Assembly (NCBI GenBank): GCA_020161615.1
Contig: JAIUPD010000001.1
Location: forward strand, 62,001-126,000
Reading direction: 5' to 3'
Source: Pseudomonadota bacterium
GTDB taxonomy: Bacteria > Pseudomonadota > Alphaproteobacteria > Rhodobacterales > Rhodobacteraceae
DNA length: 64,000 nt
Shown here: one piece after another, positions 8,432 through 14,764 of the stretch
Layout of the letters: each line of letters starts with the position of its first letter
Numbering within the stretch: the first letter of the stretch is position 1
Notes under the pieces: generated by a model
The model's input: only the letters and a program-made list of their open reading frames with translations
The model's database searches: none
What the model was told of the DNA's origin: nothing
Position numbers and translations under genes: made by a program

Positions 8432-9159
8432 GGCGTTTCTCCGATCTCGGTGATGAGCTGGTGGCGGATCAGCAGGGCCAGCAGCGGGGTTGGGTCAGTC
8501 TCGGCTTCGGCCAGCGGCAGGCCTTGCAGCAGGGCGCAGAGCAGGCTGTGGCTCTCGGCGGTCAGCGGTTCCACCAGCACGGCAAGGCCCGGATTGCGCG
8601 CGATCAGCGCCTGCTCGGGTCCGGCCCGCAGCGGTTCGGGCGCCGCGCCGGGCTGGTTCAGGCGCCAGAGGCTGACCGCGGGGCTGGCGGCCGCGAAGGC
8701 CTGGACCGAAGGAGCGAGCCGCAGGACCAGCCGTTCGGGATCCGTCTGGCCGAGCTTCGCCGGGTCGGCCGGGGCCGCGTCCGGCGCGTGATAGGCCAGA
8801 CCGCGCAGCCATTCCAGCCGGGCGACATCGGGCAGATAGGGCAGCGATCGCGCCGGGGGAAAGGTGGCCAGAAAGCCCGCGAAGGACGCGCCCCAATCGA
8901 GAAGGACCGGCGATCGCGGCGGATGGCTGGCTGCAAAGACCCGGGCCATGGCGGCGAAGAACGCGACGCCGACCAGCCGCTCGATCACCGGGAAACGGGC
9001 CGCCAGCGCCCGGGAGAGTCCGTGCTGGACATTGTTGCGGTAGATGGCAAAGCGGCGGTCGCGGCTGGGTTCGGGGCCAAGCCCCTCGGGCGTCCGGGGC
9101 GCCCAGAGCGCGGCGGCGATCCGCGCTTCGGTCAGGGCGTGATCGGCGGGAGGGGGCAT
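8428..9159 (-). CDS. bufC: DUF2063 (HvfC/BufC-type) partner of the MNIO enzyme
   Basis: The 243-residue protein has the DUF2063 N-terminal domain, seen in the conserved FAIYRNNVQHGLSRALAARFPVIERLVG and FFAAMARVFAASHPPRSPVLLDWG blocks (quoted here for recognition, both in the first third), and the LPYLPDVARLEWLR core. Proteins of this family are obligate partners of DUF692 (MNIO) enzymes and are thought to present the peptide substrate. I chose the ATG at 9159, which has GCGAGG upstream; a GTG at 9171 would add four residues. It lies 66 bases after bufB and overlaps doxX by ATGA. Confidence 0.88.
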   Translation of the reverse strand: MPPPADHALTEARIAAALWAPRTPEGLGPEPSRDRRFAIYRNNVQHGLSRALAARFPVIERLVGVAFFAAMARVFAASHPPRSPVLLDWGASFAGFLATFPPARSLPYLPDVARLEWLRGLAYHAPDAAPADPAKLGQTDPERLVLRLAPSVQAFAAASPAVSLWRLNQPGAAPEPLRAGPEQALIARNPGLAVLVEPLTAESHSLLCALLQGLPLAEAETDPTPLLALLIRHQLITEIGETP

Positions 9160-9225
9160 GGGGCCTCGCACTGGCGGGGGATCGGTTTGATTGGGTCAGG
9201 GGATGCTGGCAGGGTCCGAGGTACG

Positions 9226-10068
9226 TCAGGCCGCATGGACATCGCGCTGCCCGGCCAGCAGGGCCTCGGCGCGGCGGGCTTCGGCCAGCAGCGTCTCGAA
9301 ATCCGGAACGTCGTTGTCCCATTCAATGAGCGTGGGTTTCGGTCCGGTCCGGGCGATGACCTCGGCATAGAGCGTCCAGACCGGATCGGCGACCGGGCGG
9401 GAATGGCTGTCGATCAGCAGAGGGCCGTCCTCGAGCGTCTCGGCCTCGTGCCCGGCGAGGTGGATCTCGCCGACCAGTGCCAGCGGAAAATCGGCCAGAT
9501 AGGCGCGGGGATCGGTCCGGTGGTTCACCGCGGAAACGAAGACATTATTGACGTCGAGCAGCAGGCCGCAGCCGGTGCGCCGCGCGATCTCGCGCAGGAA
9601 ATCCGCCTCGGCCCAGGTGCTGTCGGCGAAGGTCACATAGGTCGCGGGGTTTTCCAGCAGCATCCGGCGGCCCAGAACCTCCTGCGTCTGGTCGATATGG
9701 GCGCAGATCGTGGCCAGCGTCTGATCCGTATAGGGCAGGGGCAGGAGGTCGTTCAGCCAGGCCGCGCCATGCGAGGACCAGGCGAGATGTTCCGAAAAGC
9801 TCTCGGGCTGATAGCGGTCGAGGAGCGCCTTCAGCCGGGAAAGATGCGCCGGGTCCAGAGGCGCCGCGCCGCCGATCGACAGGCCGACGCCGTGGATCGA
9901 GAGCGCATGCGCCGCGCGCAGCCGTTCCAGCATCGCATGGGGGGCACCGCCCGCGCCCATGTAATTCTCGGCATGGACCTCGTAGAAGGCGACGGGCGCG
10001 CCGAGGGCCTGGCGGAAATGCTCGGGCTTGAAGCCGAGGCCGGGGGCGTCGGGCAGACGGGGGGACAT
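9226..10068 (-). CDS. bufB: DUF692 multinuclear iron oxidative enzyme (MNIO) for bufferin maturation
   Basis: This is a 280-residue DUF692/UPF0276 protein, a TIM-barrel enzyme with a multinuclear iron site. Family blocks appear in order: [76 protein letters not shown] and LIEWDNDVP. The His, Glu, Asn and Asp residues in these blocks are the expected metal ligands. In described bufferin systems such enzymes turn cysteines of the precursor into 5-thiooxazoles that bind copper. AGGAG stands six bases before the ATG at 10068. It follows bufA by 53 bases and precedes bufC. Confidence 0.92.
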   Translation of the reverse strand: MSPRLPDAPGLGFKPEHFRQALGAPVAFYEVHAENYMGAGGAPHAMLERLRAAHALSIHGVGLSIGGAAPLDPAHLSRLKALLDRYQPESFSEHLAWSSHGAAWLNDLLPLPYTDQTLATICAHIDQTQEVLGRRMLLENPATYVTFADSTWAEADFLREIARRTGCGLLLDVNNVFVSAVNHRTDPRAYLADFPLALVGEIHLAGHEAETLEDGPLLIDSHSRPVADPVWTLYAEVIARTGPKPTLIEWDNDVPDFETLLAEARRAEALLAGQRDVHAA

Positions 10069-10089
10069 GGCGGGCTCCTGTCGGGGAAG

Positions 10090-10116
10090 GGGCCGCCCCG
10101 GGGCGCGGGGCGGCCC
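10090..10116 (-). terminator. Intercistronic hairpin between bufA and bufB
   Basis: A perfect 10-bp G/C stem (GGGCCGCCCC with GGGGCGGCCC, loop of 7) begins 5 bases after the bufA stop codon. It has only TTCC after it and no T-run. It may be a weak terminator or a 3'-end stabiliser that lets the small precursor be made in excess over its modifying enzymes. Confidence 0.6.
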
Positions 10117-10121
10117 GGGGA

Positions 10122-10499
10122 TCACATCATGACCGGCATGTAGGTCTCGGCCACCGCCATGTCGAAGCCCGCGGGCAGGTCGCGGTTGATGCCGGGACCA
10201 TAGCCGCCGGCCTCGAGCTGCTCGGCGGTGGCGCCCATGCGGGCATGGCCCATACCGTCGGCCGGCAGTTCCATCGTCGCGCAGGTGCCCGCCGGGACCA
10301 GCGTCCAGGCATTGCCCTGGTAGTCGATGGTCGAGGTGCCGGCGCAGCTGGTGCCCGGACCGGCGGCGCAATCGTTCTGCCCGGCCAGCGAAACGCCGTA
10401 GCAGCGCTCTTGCGCCATGTCGTCGGCCTGGGCGGCGCCGGCGGCCAGCGTCAGGGCGGCAGCGATCGAGGCGGCGAGGATCGGGGTTTTGGTCTTCAT
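10122..10499 (-). CDS. bufA: Bufferin-type precursor peptide (DUF2282 family), exported
   Basis: The 125-residue product starts with a Sec-type signal: MKTKTP, a hydrophobic run to about residue 20, and a likely cut near AQA-DD (residue 25). The mature part has the DUF2282 pattern [32 protein letters not shown], with four cysteines at 33, 44, 52 and 73. In described bufferins the outer two cysteines form a disulfide and the inner two are made into thiooxazoles, giving a periplasmic copper-binding peptide. Unusually, about 50 residues follow the last cysteine; they contain seven methionines and one histidine. It is first in a four-gene operon behind an ECF-type promoter, with GGGAG before the ATG. 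The family call is strong; the metal is inferred. Confidence 0.9.
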   Translation of the reverse strand: MKTKTPILAASIAAALTLAAGAAQADDMAQERCYGVSLAGQNDCAAGPGTSCAGTSTIDYQGNAWTLVPAGTCATMELPADGMGHARMGATAEQLEAGGYGPGINRDLPAGFDMAVAETYMPVMM

Positions 10500-10551
10500 G
10501 GTTGGGATCTCCCGGTTGAAGGCCCCGCATCCGTTGCGGGCCTGCCAGACA

Positions 10552-10578
10552 GGACGGCGCGGCGGGGCGCGTCGTTAC
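10552..10578 (-). promoter_or_regulatory. ECF-sigma promoter of the buf operon
   Basis: On the minus strand GTAAC (10578-10574) and CCGTCC (10557-10552) are separated by exactly 16 bases, about 53 bases before the bufA ATG. The same GTAAC-N16-CCGT arrangement stands before the divergent sigma gene, which is what is expected if the sigma factor drives both arms. Confidence 0.75.
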
Positions 10579-10636
10579 GCCTGTTCACGCAGCCGTGACA
10601 TCGGCGCGTTTTTCGTCGATCTTGGCGCCGGGCGGT

Positions 10637-10663
10637 GTAACAACACCCGCCATTGCACCGTAT
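10637..10663 (+). promoter_or_regulatory. ECF-sigma autoregulatory promoter of sigF-nrsF
   Basis: GTAAC at 10637-10641 and CCGTAT at 10658-10663, 16 bases apart, match the buf operon promoter base for base in both core boxes (GTAAC, CCGT). Transcription would start around 10668-10672, only a few bases before the GTG I call as the sigma start, which raises the question of the true start codon. Confidence 0.7.
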
Positions 10664-10673
10664 CGGAGGTCGC

Positions 10674-11222
10674 GTGCCCCCCCTGGACGAGCCGAGCTGG
10701 GAGACGCTGATGCGCGCCGCGAACCGCGGCGACCAGCGGTCCTATGCCCGGCTTCTGGGGGCGGTCACGCCGGTCGTGCGCGGGATCGTCCGGGCACGCG
10801 GCGGGGTGCTCGGCCCCGAGGCTTGCGAGGATGTGGTGCAGGAGGTGTTGCTGACCATCCATCTGAAACGGCAAAGCTGGCGCGAGGATGCGCCGCTCCG
10901 CCCCTGGCTCTATGCTGTGACGCGGCACAAGGTGGTGGATGCGTTCCGCGCCCGGGGCCATCGGGTGGAGATCCCGGTCGAGGATGTGGCCGAGATCCTG
11001 CCCGCGCCGCAGGGCGAGGACCCGTTCGAGGCGCGCGATATGGCGCGGGTGATCGGGCGGCTGGAGCCCCGCGCGGCCGAGATCGTGCGCGCCATCGGCA
11101 TCGAGGGCGAAAGCGCGGCCGAGGCGGGCGCCCGGCTGGGCATGAGCGAAGGCGCCGTGCGGGTGGCGCTGCACCGGGCCTTCAAGTCGCTGGCCAGGCT
11201 GCGGGAAAGGATGATCGAATGA
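10674..11222 (+). CDS. sigF: ECF RNA polymerase sigma factor, SigF type
   Basis: This is an ECF (sigma-70 family group 4) factor of 182 residues with region 2 (ACEDVVQEVLLTIHLKRQSW, PLRPWLYAVTRHKVVDAFRAR) and region 4 (IGRLEPRAAEIVRAIGIEGESAAEAGARLGMSEGAVRVALHRAFKSL, shown in part by GMSEGAVRVALHRA). The next gene is a DUF1109/NrsF anti-sigma, overlapping by ATGA, the arrangement known from Caulobacter SigF-NrsF, which responds to heavy-metal and oxidative stress. I call the GTG at 10674 because GGAGG stands four bases upstream. An ATG at 10710 with GGGAG before it is a real alternative, since the candidate promoter would put the transcript start almost on the GTG. Confidence 0.88.
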   Translation: MPPLDEPSWETLMRAANRGDQRSYARLLGAVTPVVRGIVRARGGVLGPEACEDVVQEVLLTIHLKRQSWREDAPLRPWLYAVTRHKVVDAFRARGHRVEIPVEDVAEILPAPQGEDPFEARDMARVIGRLEPRAAEIVRAIGIEGESAAEAGARLGMSEGAVRVALHRAFKSLARLRERMIE

Positions 11223-11851
11223 AGACCGACGCGCTGATCGCGGCCCTGGCCGCCGATACCACACCCCGGGTCGCCCCCGGCGCCCGGCTGGCGCGGGTGC
11301 TGCCGGTGGCTTTCGTGGTCTCGGGCCTCATGCTCGTCGCTTTCTGGCATGTGCGCCCGGACCTGGCCCAGGCGCTGACCTCGGCGCCGGTCTACAAGAC
11401 GCTGGTGCCTATGGTGCTGGCCCTGGCGGCGCTGTGGCTGGCCCGCGGCATGGCCCGGCCCGAGGCGCGGGTCGGGGCCGAAGCGGCCCTGGTGGGGGTT
11501 CTGGGGCTGGGGATGCTGGCGGCGCTGGTCTATGGTCTGTCGACCAACAGCCTTTCGGAGATCGGCGCGCTGCTCGATACCCGCGATTTCGAGAATTGCC
11601 TCGTCTCGGTGCCGGTGCTGGCGGCCTTGCCGCTGGGGGGCGCGCTCTGGGCGCTGAAGGCGGGCGCGCCGCGGAACCCGGCGCTGGCCGGGGCGGCCGC
11701 GGGGCTTCTGGCGGGCGGGCTGGGGGCGGCGGTCTATTCGCTGCATTGCCCGCATGACCCGCTGATGTATTTCCTGCCGGCCTATGGGGGTGCGATGCTG
11801 ATCGTGGTGGCGCTGGGTGCCCTGATCGGGGGACGGGTCCTGCGCTGGTAG
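11219..11851 (+). CDS. nrsF: DUF1109 membrane anti-sigma factor, NrsF type
   Basis: The 210-residue protein has six hydrophobic segments and a short N-terminal cytoplasmic part (MKTDALIAALAADTTPRV), the layout of NrsF/DUF1109 anti-sigma proteins that hold an ECF factor at the membrane. Two cysteines stand alone, at residues 127 (DFENCLVS) and 177 (SLHCPHDP), 50 residues apart. The conserved periplasmic cysteine pair of the family is thought to sense metals or oxidants by changing redox state. The start overlaps the sigma stop by ATGA, so production of both is coupled. It should release the sigma factor under stress and thereby switch on the buf operon. Confidence 0.88.
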   Translation: MKTDALIAALAADTTPRVAPGARLARVLPVAFVVSGLMLVAFWHVRPDLAQALTSAPVYKTLVPMVLALAALWLARGMARPEARVGAEAALVGVLGLGMLAALVYGLSTNSLSEIGALLDTRDFENCLVSVPVLAALPLGGALWALKAGAPRNPALAGAAAGLLAGGLGAAVYSLHCPHDPLMYFLPAYGGAMLIVVALGALIGGRVLRW

Positions 11852-12040
11852 GATCGGCAATATTGCCCCATCCCAGGGGGGCAGGGCGGGGCGGTGCGCG
11901 AGAGCACGCGCCCCGCGCGCCGGGTGGGATGAACGCCCACCGCGCGACCGGGGCAATCCGTCGTCGATCCTTTCAATACTCTTGAGCGGCGAGCGCAAAC
12001 CGCATACCGCTTGCCGAGGTACTGAGTATGAGGATCAAGC

Positions 12041-12748
12041 ATGAACATCTGGAAACGGCTTCGGCTCGCGTTCGGGGGACACAAGGCCGAAAAGGACCTC
12101 TACAGCCAGACCCTCGGGGCGCTGCAGGTCGAGGACAAGGGCAGCTATTCGCTGGTTACCTACCAGCGCGACGGCGTCTTCGATTACGAGGCCTATCGCC
12201 GGATCCAGACCGAGGGCAACAAGCGCAAGCTGACCACGGTCTTCGTGCAGCAGGAGGTGATCAGCGCGCTGGCCGATTACGCCACGGCGCGCGGCCCCGT
12301 GCGCCGCGTGATCTGCCACGGCACCCGCAACGCCGCCGAGCAGAGCTTCTTCAAGGCCGCAATCCCCGGCGTCGATGTGCTGGGGACCGAAATCTCGGAC
12401 ACCGCCACGCAATTCCCCGACACGATCGAATGGGATTTCCACGAGATTCGCGCCGATTGGCCGGGGGCTTTCGATATCCTCTACTCGAACAGCTGGGATC
12501 ACAGCTACGATCCGATCAAGCTGTTCGCGGCCTGGTCGTCCTGCGTTGCGCCGGGCGGGATCATGGCGCTGGAGCATAGCTCGCGGCACGAGCCCAAGGC
12601 GGTCAACGCGCTGGATCCTTTCGGGGTCGATTTCGACGGGCTGGTGTCGCTGGTGACCGCCAATCCCGGCATGACGTTCGAGGCGGCGCTGGATTTCGGC
12701 GGGCGGCGGCAGCGGCGTCTGGCGATCTTTCGCAAGGCCGGCGACTGA
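12041..12748 (+). CDS. Class I methyltransferase-like protein of unknown substrate
   Basis: The 235-residue protein reads as a Rossmann-type methyltransferase with an atypical first motif: the usual glycine-rich loop is replaced by VICHGTRNAAEQSFF, followed by VDVLGTEISDTA (the acidic residue that would bind the ribose) and FDILYSNSWDHSYDP in the motif IV position. WSSCVAPGGIMALEHS matches the motif V-VI region. I have seen the CHGTRN...GTEIS pattern in uncharacterised methyltransferase-like proteins, but cannot name a substrate. AGGA stands 8 bases before the ATG. It stands alone between repeat-rich gaps (189 bases before, 194 after). No membrane segment or signal is visible. Confidence 0.65.
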   Translation: MNIWKRLRLAFGGHKAEKDLYSQTLGALQVEDKGSYSLVTYQRDGVFDYEAYRRIQTEGNKRKLTTVFVQQEVISALADYATARGPVRRVICHGTRNAAEQSFFKAAIPGVDVLGTEISDTATQFPDTIEWDFHEIRADWPGAFDILYSNSWDHSYDPIKLFAAWSSCVAPGGIMALEHSSRHEPKAVNALDPFGVDFDGLVSLVTANPGMTFEAALDFGGRRQRRLAIFRKAGD

Positions 12749-12781
12749 GGGGCAGGTGAGCCGCGCCCGCCGTCCCCTCCA

Positions 12782-12980
12782 TCGGGAAGCGGGATGAATT
12801 CGGCCGTATTCCCGGGGTCTGAGCTGGTGCGTGCGAGCACGCACCCAATGGGGCAGGTGGGATGAAAACCCACCCTACACGGGGCTTTTCCCGGACCACT
12901 TCGGGTAGGGTGCGTACTCGTACGCACTCTACCCTCATTCCCTCACTCGGGAAGCGGGATAAATTCCTCCGTATCCCCCG
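12782..12980. repeat. Decayed duplicate of the pirin 3' end with three hairpins between the copies
   Basis: Bases 12782-12814 resemble 12946-12980, the last codons of the pirin gene; 14 identical bases at the start are followed by scattered differences. On the minus strand the extra copy reads TAEFIPLPD against TEEFIPLPE in pirin but lacks the stop. Between them lie three hairpins: 12826-12845 (GGTGCGTGC, loop GA), 12856-12874 (GGTGGG/CCCACC) and 12903-12934 (15-bp stem with one G-T pair, loop TC). The last lies just after the pirin stop and may end its transcript. Confidence 0.7.
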
Positions 12981-13875
12981 GCGGCAGCTCGAACAGGCCC
13001 TTGCCCCAGTCACCGCGGCGCCAGGCGTCTTTCGCCTCTTCGATCTTCTCCTTTGAGGAAGAGACGAAATTCCACCAGATATAGCGCGGCCCGTTCAGCG
13101 TATCGCCGCCCAGCAGCATCAGCCGCGCGCCCGCGGGGCCAGCCTCGAGCGTGATGGCGTCGCCCGGGCGGAACACCGCCATCTGGCCCGTCTCCAGCAC
13201 CTGACCCGCCACCGTGACCGAGCCCGCCAGCACATGCAGGCCGCGATCTTCGTGATCCATCGGCATCGGAATCCGCGCGCCCGCCTCCAGCACCGCATCG
13301 GCGTAGAACACGCCGCCGAAGGTCGAGACCGGCGCCTTCTCGCCCCAGGCGGTGCCCAGGATCAGGCGCACCCTTTTGCCCTCGGCCTCCAGCATCGGCA
13401 GGTCGGGCTTGCCGAAATGCTCGAAGGCGGGGGCCATTTCTTCGCGGTCCTCGGGCAGGGCGAGCCAGGTCTGCACACCGAACAGGTCATGCGGCCCCTG
13501 CCGGACCAGCGGATCGGTGCGCTCGGAATGGGTGATGCCGCGGCCGGCGATCATCCAGTTGACCTCGCCGGGGACGATCTTCTGATCGGTGCCGAGCGAA
13601 TCCTTGTGGATGAAATGGCCGTTGAGCAGATAGGTCACGGTGCCCAGGCCGATATGCGGATGCGGTCGCACATCGATGCCCGCGCCGGTGACGAATTCCG
13701 CCGGGCCCATCTGGTCGAAGAAGACGAAGGGGCCGACCATGCGGCGCTGGGCGGCGGGCAGGGCGCGGCGCACCTCGAACCCGCCCAGGTCGCGGGTCCG
13801 GGGTACGATGAGGGTTTCGATCGCGTCGGGATCGGTGGTTAGGGGGCCGGGGTCGAAGGCCGGGTTCCAGCTCAT
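12943..13875 (-). CDS. Pirin family protein
   Basis: This 310-residue protein is a bicupin of the pirin family. The N-terminal cupin has the signature block GPFVFFDQMGP, then VRPHPHIGLGTVTYLL, which supplies the metal-binding histidines, and GEVNWMIAGRGITHSERT. The C-terminal cupin is marked by GPAGARLMLLGG and RYIWWNFVSSSKE. Pirins are cytoplasmic iron-binding proteins; some have quercetinase activity and others are regulators, so the role here is open. It is monocistronic, with rhomboid upstream on the same strand 87 bases away. The C-terminal tail is duplicated just downstream. Confidence 0.92.
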   Translation of the reverse strand: MSWNPAFDPGPLTTDPDAIETLIVPRTRDLGGFEVRRALPAAQRRMVGPFVFFDQMGPAEFVTGAGIDVRPHPHIGLGTVTYLLNGHFIHKDSLGTDQKIVPGEVNWMIAGRGITHSERTDPLVRQGPHDLFGVQTWLALPEDREEMAPAFEHFGKPDLPMLEAEGKRVRLILGTAWGEKAPVSTFGGVFYADAVLEAGARIPMPMDHEDRGLHVLAGSVTVAGQVLETGQMAVFRPGDAITLEAGPAGARLMLLGGDTLNGPRYIWWNFVSSSKEKIEEAKDAWRRGDWGKGLFELPPGDTEEFIPLPE

Positions 13876-13962
13876 GAATGTCCTCCTTGGGTTGCTTCCA
13901 AGATGGACTGCCCGGGCGGTTTCGCAAAGCCCCGCACAATGGCTCTGCGCGGGCGAACAGGT

Positions 13963-14733
13963 TCAGTCGCGGCGGAACAGGCCCCGCGATTGCGGCGGCG
14001 GCAGCACGGCGCCGGCGCGGCGGACCACCGGGATCGCCGCGGGGGCCTGGGGGTGGGGCGGCAGGCCGCCGAAGCGACGCCAGAAGCGCACGCCGCCCAG
14101 CTGCCGCCAGGTATGCGCGGAAAGCGCGACGCCCGCCAGGAAGCCGCCGACATGCGCCCAGAAGGCGACGCTGCTGCCCGAGGGCGTGGCGAGCCCCCCC
14201 GCCACCTGTACCAGCAGCCAGAGGCCGAGCAGCGCCCAGGCGGGGACCGCAAAGGTCCGCAGACCGATGATGTAATAGACCAGCAGATCGACGCGGGCGC
14301 GCGGGAACATCAGGAAATAGGCCCCCATGACCCCCGCCACCGCGCCCGAGGCCCCGGCGATCGGCACCGGGCTGTCGGTCCGGGCGATGAACTGCAGCGC
14401 AAAGGCGATCAACCCGCAGGCCAGATAGAAGCCGAGGAACCGCAAAGGTCCCATCTCGGCCTCGACATTGTCGCCGAAGACCCTGAGGAACAGCATGTTC
14501 AGCCCCAGATGCAGCCAGCCGCCATGAAGGAACAGGGCCGTCACGGGGGTCAGCAAGCCATCGCCGTCGCTGATCCGCGCCGGGACCATCCCCCAGTCGT
14601 GATAGACGGCCAGCACCGAAGCCGCGCTGCCCAAGGGGTAGAAGGCCATGAACACCAGGATGTTCACGGCGATCAGCGTCCAGGAGACGACGGGGACATG
14701 CCCCGAGGGATTGTGGTCACGGACCGGCAGCAT
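13963..14733 (-). CDS. Rhomboid family intramembrane serine protease
   Basis: A 256-residue polytopic membrane protein of the rhomboid family. The catalytic serine is in IAGASGAVAGVMG, and the partner histidine in FWAHVGGFLAGVALS. The conserved HGGWLHLGLNMLFLRVFGDNVE block in loop 1 (His and Asn) supports an active protease. About six hydrophobic helices are visible, starting with WTLIAVNILVFMAF. The tail after about residue 215 is Arg/Pro-rich and cytoplasmic. AGAGG touches the ATG, so ribosome spacing is short. The substrate is unknown. Confidence 0.9.
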   Translation of the reverse strand: MLPVRDHNPSGHVPVVSWTLIAVNILVFMAFYPLGSAASVLAVYHDWGMVPARISDGDGLLTPVTALFLHGGWLHLGLNMLFLRVFGDNVEAEMGPLRFLGFYLACGLIAFALQFIARTDSPVPIAGASGAVAGVMGAYFLMFPRARVDLLVYYIIGLRTFAVPAWALLGLWLLVQVAGGLATPSGSSVAFWAHVGGFLAGVALSAHTWRQLGGVRFWRRFGGLPPHPQAPAAIPVVRRAGAVLPPPQSRGLFRRD

Positions 14734-14764
14734 CCTCTAGGGGTGCAGCGTGCTTAACAAATCG

